Below, piece after piece: positions 61,415-64,000 of a DNA stretch of 64,000 nt (position 1 is the first letter of the stretch; each line of letters starts with the position of its first letter). The notes beneath the pieces are model-generated. The model did not search any database. It was given only the letters and a program-made list of their open reading frames with translations, and had not been told where the DNA came from. The stretch is taken from positions 29,028 to 93,027 of the forward strand of contig JAHBWO010000001.1 in NCBI GenBank assembly GCA_019636945.1, written 5' to 3'. The DNA comes from Nitrospira sp. Lineage in GTDB: Bacteria > Nitrospirota > Nitrospiria > Nitrospirales > Nitrospiraceae. A program made the translations under genes and the position numbers.

Positions 61415-61477
61415 TACGCACGATATTAATATGAGAAAAGCCCTGATGTTCACACACATGATGCACAGGAACAGAAT

Positions 61478-62437
61478 ATGAACACGTTGCAGTTTTTGGT
61501 GGACTACGGAGCATGGGTCCTCTTTGCCGTTGTGTTTCTAGAGCAGGCAGGGCTTCCTCTTCCCGCACTCCCCCTCTTAGTAGCGGCAGGCGCATTGGTT
61601 GGGGCCGACAAGATGAATGTAGCTGCTGCGGTGTTGGCTCCTCTCGTCGCCACTATTCTTCCCGACCTCTTCTGGTATTACTTGGGGCGCGTGAAGGGCG
61701 GCCGGGTACTGGGGCTGCTCTGTAAGATTTCTCTCGAACCTGATTCGTGTGTGCGAAGTTCAGAGGATCTGTTCCGCCGGCACGGGAAGAGCACCCTGCT
61801 GATCGCAAAATTCGTCCCCGGCCTGAGCACCATTGCTCCTCCACTGGCTGGCATCACCGGCATGGCGCTTCCAGCATTCCTACTCTACGATACGGGAGGC
61901 ACCCTCCTGTTGATCATCGTCTCCGAGGGGATCGGAGCGCTCTTTAGCAACCAACTGGAATCCGTGATGACCGCATTTGACAGGGTTGGTGGGTGGGTGC
62001 TCGCAATCGCGTTGATCGGTGTTGCCATTTTTGTGGCGTACAAGTTTTATCACAGACACCAGGTTTTGCGAGAGCATCGCATGGCCAAAATCTCTCCTGA
62101 CGAATTAAAGAACCTAATGGATGACGGTCAACAGGTAATCGTTGTTGACGTAAGAAATCCTCTCTCACGGGAGACGGATCCCGAAGCCATCCCGGGAGCC
62201 ATACACCTGTTGTTCGAAGAGATTGAACTCCGCCGTGGTGAGTTGCCGAAGAACCAAGAAATTGTACTCTATTGCACGTGTCCCAACGACATTTCTAGTG
62301 CCCGTACGGCGCTGAAGCTGAAAAGACAGGGAGTTCAACGTGTCCGTCCTCTTGAAGGAGGACTTGATGCATGGCGGGAACGAAATTTTCCGACTGAGCA
62401 AGTCAAGCCACACACAGACCTGAAACACCTATCCTGA
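61478..62437 (+). CDS. DedA-family membrane protein fused to a rhodanese domain
   Basis: Residues 1-195 are a DedA/SNARE-associated membrane domain (GAWVLFAVVFLEQAGLPLPA, LFRRHGKSTLLIAKFVPGLS, then TIAPPLAGITGMALPAFLLY). Residues 205-310 are a rhodanese domain (DELKNLMDDGQQVIVVDVRN) with the active-site loop in VLYCTCPNDISSARTA (Cys after Tyr) and GVQRVRPLEGGLDAW. DedA proteins are lipid flippases; rhodaneses carry sulfane sulfur. The 319-residue fusion suggests a membrane-tethered sulfur-transfer or lipid-linked role, unproven. It lies 63 bases after pqiC. Confidence 0.88.
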   Translation: MNTLQFLVDYGAWVLFAVVFLEQAGLPLPALPLLVAAGALVGADKMNVAAAVLAPLVATILPDLFWYYLGRVKGGRVLGLLCKISLEPDSCVRSSEDLFRRHGKSTLLIAKFVPGLSTIAPPLAGITGMALPAFLLYDTGGTLLLIIVSEGIGALFSNQLESVMTAFDRVGGWVLAIALIGVAIFVAYKFYHRHQVLREHRMAKISPDELKNLMDDGQQVIVVDVRNPLSRETDPEAIPGAIHLLFEEIELRRGELPKNQEIVLYCTCPNDISSARTALKLKRQGVQRVRPLEGGLDAWRERNFPTEQVKPHTDLKHLS

Positions 62438-62686
62438 CCAAGACTGAGTGATAGAACACGCCTCGCCATCGCGTTGGCTCCGGCCCACTTGGGCAATCGA
62501 ACCCGGCTCACCTGCGGCGCCCTCATCAAAGGTTGGTAAACGCCCATTGAGTTTAGTCCACGACCACGGTCCCGTCGGTGACGAGCATCCCGCCTCTTGC
62601 CTCCTTTTCCCGCCCAGCCCTAGCGCCGTTTGCAGTTCGTGGCCAACATGGATGGGGGGCAAGAGACACAGCTTTACTCGAGTAGC

Positions 62687-62836
62687 TCATCGCTCACGGT
62701 CCTTCCCTACTTCCTTCTTGATCTCCTGAGTGCGGCCTCGAGAGCCCAGATAGCCGACGAGATCCGCTGCCAGCTGCCGATCCTCCCCTCGATCTGATCG
62801 GGCTAACGTCCTCATCACCTGCTCATAATTCCGCAT
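62687..62836 (-). CDS. Short ORF, duplicated C-terminal segment (copy 1)
   Basis: The ATG at 62836 gives 49 residues (MRNYEQVMRTLARSDRGEDR to EVGKDRER); the frame remains open upstream to 63016, into the PIN gene on the same strand. I recognise no family. It is nearly the same as the partial ORF at 63828-64000 (shared MRNYEQVMRTLARSDRGEDR), so it is likely the duplicated tail of a longer gene. Whether it is translated is unknown. Confidence 0.4.
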   Translation of the reverse strand: MRNYEQVMRTLARSDRGEDRQLAADLVGYLGSRGRTQEIKKEVGKDRER

Positions 62837-62936
62837 GACTTCCTGGACTCGTCCATGTCGGCGCGTGGTGCGCTTCAGCCGCTCCAGCCTCTCCCCTTTT
62901 TCTGATGACTGGCGTACGCGCCCGATACAGATTCCG

Positions 62937-63338
62937 TTACTCTCGGTGCCCTTTGAGATAGACCGCTGGTGGCATGATGGTGACACCGTTAATGGTCTGC
63001 CCATAGAAGCGACCAAACGCCTTGAAATCTCCGCTCAGCAAGTGGGTCGCCCGCACACTGATCGCGGCCCACAGAATGGGACGGTCGTTCTCTGGAAGTT
63101 TGCGTAGGATGGACAGCTCGCCCTGTGGCGGCAAGACCGACACTACCTCGACAGAGCGGCACAACCGTTCTAGCTCTGCCTGTTGTTGCCCTGATGAGAG
63201 ATTCCGTCTCGCCTCCTCCAGGGCGTAGGCAGAGGTCACCAGCTGCGTGCGCGGCATTGTCAACAACCTGCGAAGAGGAGTCTCGACCCGGTAGGCCGCA
63301 GAGAACAGCACGTTGGCATCAAGAAAGACGCGGTCCAC
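62937..63338 (-). CDS. PIN-domain toxin (VapC-like)
   Basis: The 133-residue protein has the PIN acidic residues D7 (FLDANVLFSA), E41/E42 (YALEEARRNL), D85 (ENDRPILWAA) and D104 (LSGDFKAFG), which form a metal-dependent RNase site. It starts with GTG three bases after the antitoxin stop. The pair forms a type II toxin-antitoxin module. It contains no membrane or signal segment. Confidence 0.85.
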   Translation of the reverse strand: MDRVFLDANVLFSAAYRVETPLRRLLTMPRTQLVTSAYALEEARRNLSSGQQQAELERLCRSVEVVSVLPPQGELSILRKLPENDRPILWAAISVRATHLLSGDFKAFGRFYGQTINGVTIMPPAVYLKGHRE

Positions 63339-63341
63339 GGA

Positions 63342-63638
63342 TTAGGAACGAACCGGCTTGTAGTGAGGGATCTTTCGGACGTCGAGGCCCATCTTCCGCA
63401 CGGCCTCTTTGGCTCGCGCATAGTCCTTTGAATCGACTGCATTGGAGAGGAGAAACTCCGCTTGCCGTTCCTGGGTGTACACCTCAAGGGGAAAGGCAGC
63501 AGCCGGTCGAATCAGGACTCCTTCGGCTCGTTCCTCAGCAATCACGAGCGAGCCCTCCGTGATGCCGAAACGGCGCCGTAGCGAGGCCGGAATCACCACA
63601 GCCCCTCGTTTGCCGACCTTGCTCGTTTCTGCGGGCAT
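63342..63638 (-). CDS. AbrB/MazE-type antitoxin
   Basis: The 98-residue protein has an N-terminal SpoVT-AbrB swapped-hairpin domain (TSKVGKRGAVVIPASLRRRF, GITEGSLVIAEERAEGVLIR) and a C-terminal part that would bind the toxin (DSKDYARAKEAVRKMGLDVR). The ATG at 63638 was chosen because GAGGGAA precedes it. A TCAGA/TCTGA inverted repeat around 63667-63679 may be its operator. It lies three bases before the PIN gene. Confidence 0.85.
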   Translation of the reverse strand: MPAETSKVGKRGAVVIPASLRRRFGITEGSLVIAEERAEGVLIRPAAAFPLEVYTQERQAEFLLSNAVDSKDYARAKEAVRKMGLDVRKIPHYKPVRS

Positions 63639-63827
63639 CACGTCTTCCCTCATATGTGAGATAGTCAGATTGTCTGAATGTCGGGCATGTGTGAAGTCTA
63701 GCTTCGTCACGAAGGAAAAGCAAGCGCCCGTGGCTCCGTCGGTCTGAACCTGCTTCGGAGTCGTTGTTGTGTGTCTTTCGATTGATCGGCCCCTGGCCGC
63801 CCCGGCGAGTGACACGACCAGTCCCTC

Positions 63828-64000
63828 TCATCGCTCACGGTCTTTCCCTCGTCCCCGGTCTGTCTCCAAAGTCCGGCCTCTTCCTTCCAGATAGCGGACG
63901 AGTTCCACCGCCAATCGCCGATCCTCCCCACGATCTGACCGGGCTAACGTCCGCATCACCTGCTCATAATTCCGCATGACTTCCTGGACTCGTCCCTGTC
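63828..64000 (-). CDS. Partial ORF, duplicated C-terminal segment (copy 2)
   Basis: The last 57 codons of a gene entering from beyond the right edge (GRVQEVMRNYEQVMRTLARS, DRGEDRRLAVELVRYLEGRG, ending GKDRER). It matches the segment at 62687-62860 closely at DNA level across about 170 bases, including the stop. No family was recognised from this fragment. Confidence 0.5.
   Translation of the reverse strand, partial: QGRVQEVMRNYEQVMRTLARSDRGEDRRLAVELVRYLEGRGRTLETDRGRGKDRER

Noticed and set aside
1..64000. CRISPR array, prophage or integrative-element machinery
   Set aside because: No regularly spaced direct repeats, cas genes, integrase or phage structural genes were seen; the only mobile traces are IS5-type relics and the tRNA fragment.

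Overview
The window reads as chromosome of a motile Gram-negative bacterium. The P- and L-ring genes, lipoproteins and outer-membrane proteins show a Gram-negative envelope. The sigma-54-driven flagellar cluster, several c-type cytochromes and three cytochrome P460 paralogues point to a nitrogen-cycling lineage, and Nitrospira (Nitrospirota) is my best inference. No rRNA or complete marker gene is present to prove it.

Bases 1 to about 34,000 are one nearly continuous minus-strand flagellar locus. In transcription order it holds a sigma-54 activator (33,998), a secreted TPR protein, a soluble sensor kinase and an NtrC-type regulator. These are followed by flgB-flgC-fliE-fliF-fliG-fliH-fliI-fliJ-motE-fliK-flgD-flgE, fliL-M-N-O-P-Q-R-flhB-flhA-flhF-flhG-fliA, and flgF-flgG-flgA-flgH-orf-flgI, which runs off the left edge. 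Sigma-54 (-24/-12) promoter sequences lie in front of the TPR gene, flgB, fliK (degenerate), fliL and flgF, so the regulators at the head of the locus probably drive the structural operons. Peculiarities are a receiver domain fused to FliH, a 181-bp tandem duplication of the fliH/fliI junction that creates a 63-codon ORF, and three copies of a REP-like palindromic repeat.

Bases 34,000 to 36,400 are a gene-poor junction. It holds a HigBA-like toxin-antitoxin pair and the 5' half of a tRNA-Thr(UGU) gene that breaks off just after the anticodon loop.

Bases 36,400 to 55,300 form an accessory stress and redox island. It contains an outer-membrane barrel protein, a small cytochrome c, MsrA, SelO, three cytochrome P460 genes, three Crp/Fnr paralogues, a truncated Tll0287-like haem protein, MsrB, a DyP peroxidase, a beta-propeller protein, a DUF1566 protein, AlkA, Ogt, a DUF4331 protein, a Tat-exported cysteine hydrolase and a decayed IS5-type transposase. 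Six copies of a 16-bp dyad, TGTCA-N6-TGACA, lie before two of the Crp/Fnr genes, two P460 genes, the barrel gene, msrB and the hydrolase. I read this as one regulon, probably controlled by the Crp/Fnr paralogues, which share an unusual C-x5-C-x-H motif. It is the strongest candidate for an undescribed system here.

Bases 55,350 to 62,440 hold a lipoprotein, a MauG-type dihaem peroxidase, a PqiAABC lipid-transport operon with PqiA split in two, and a DedA-rhodanese fusion. The right end (62,690 to 64,000) carries an AbrB/PIN toxin-antitoxin pair between two copies of a duplicated C-terminal coding segment.
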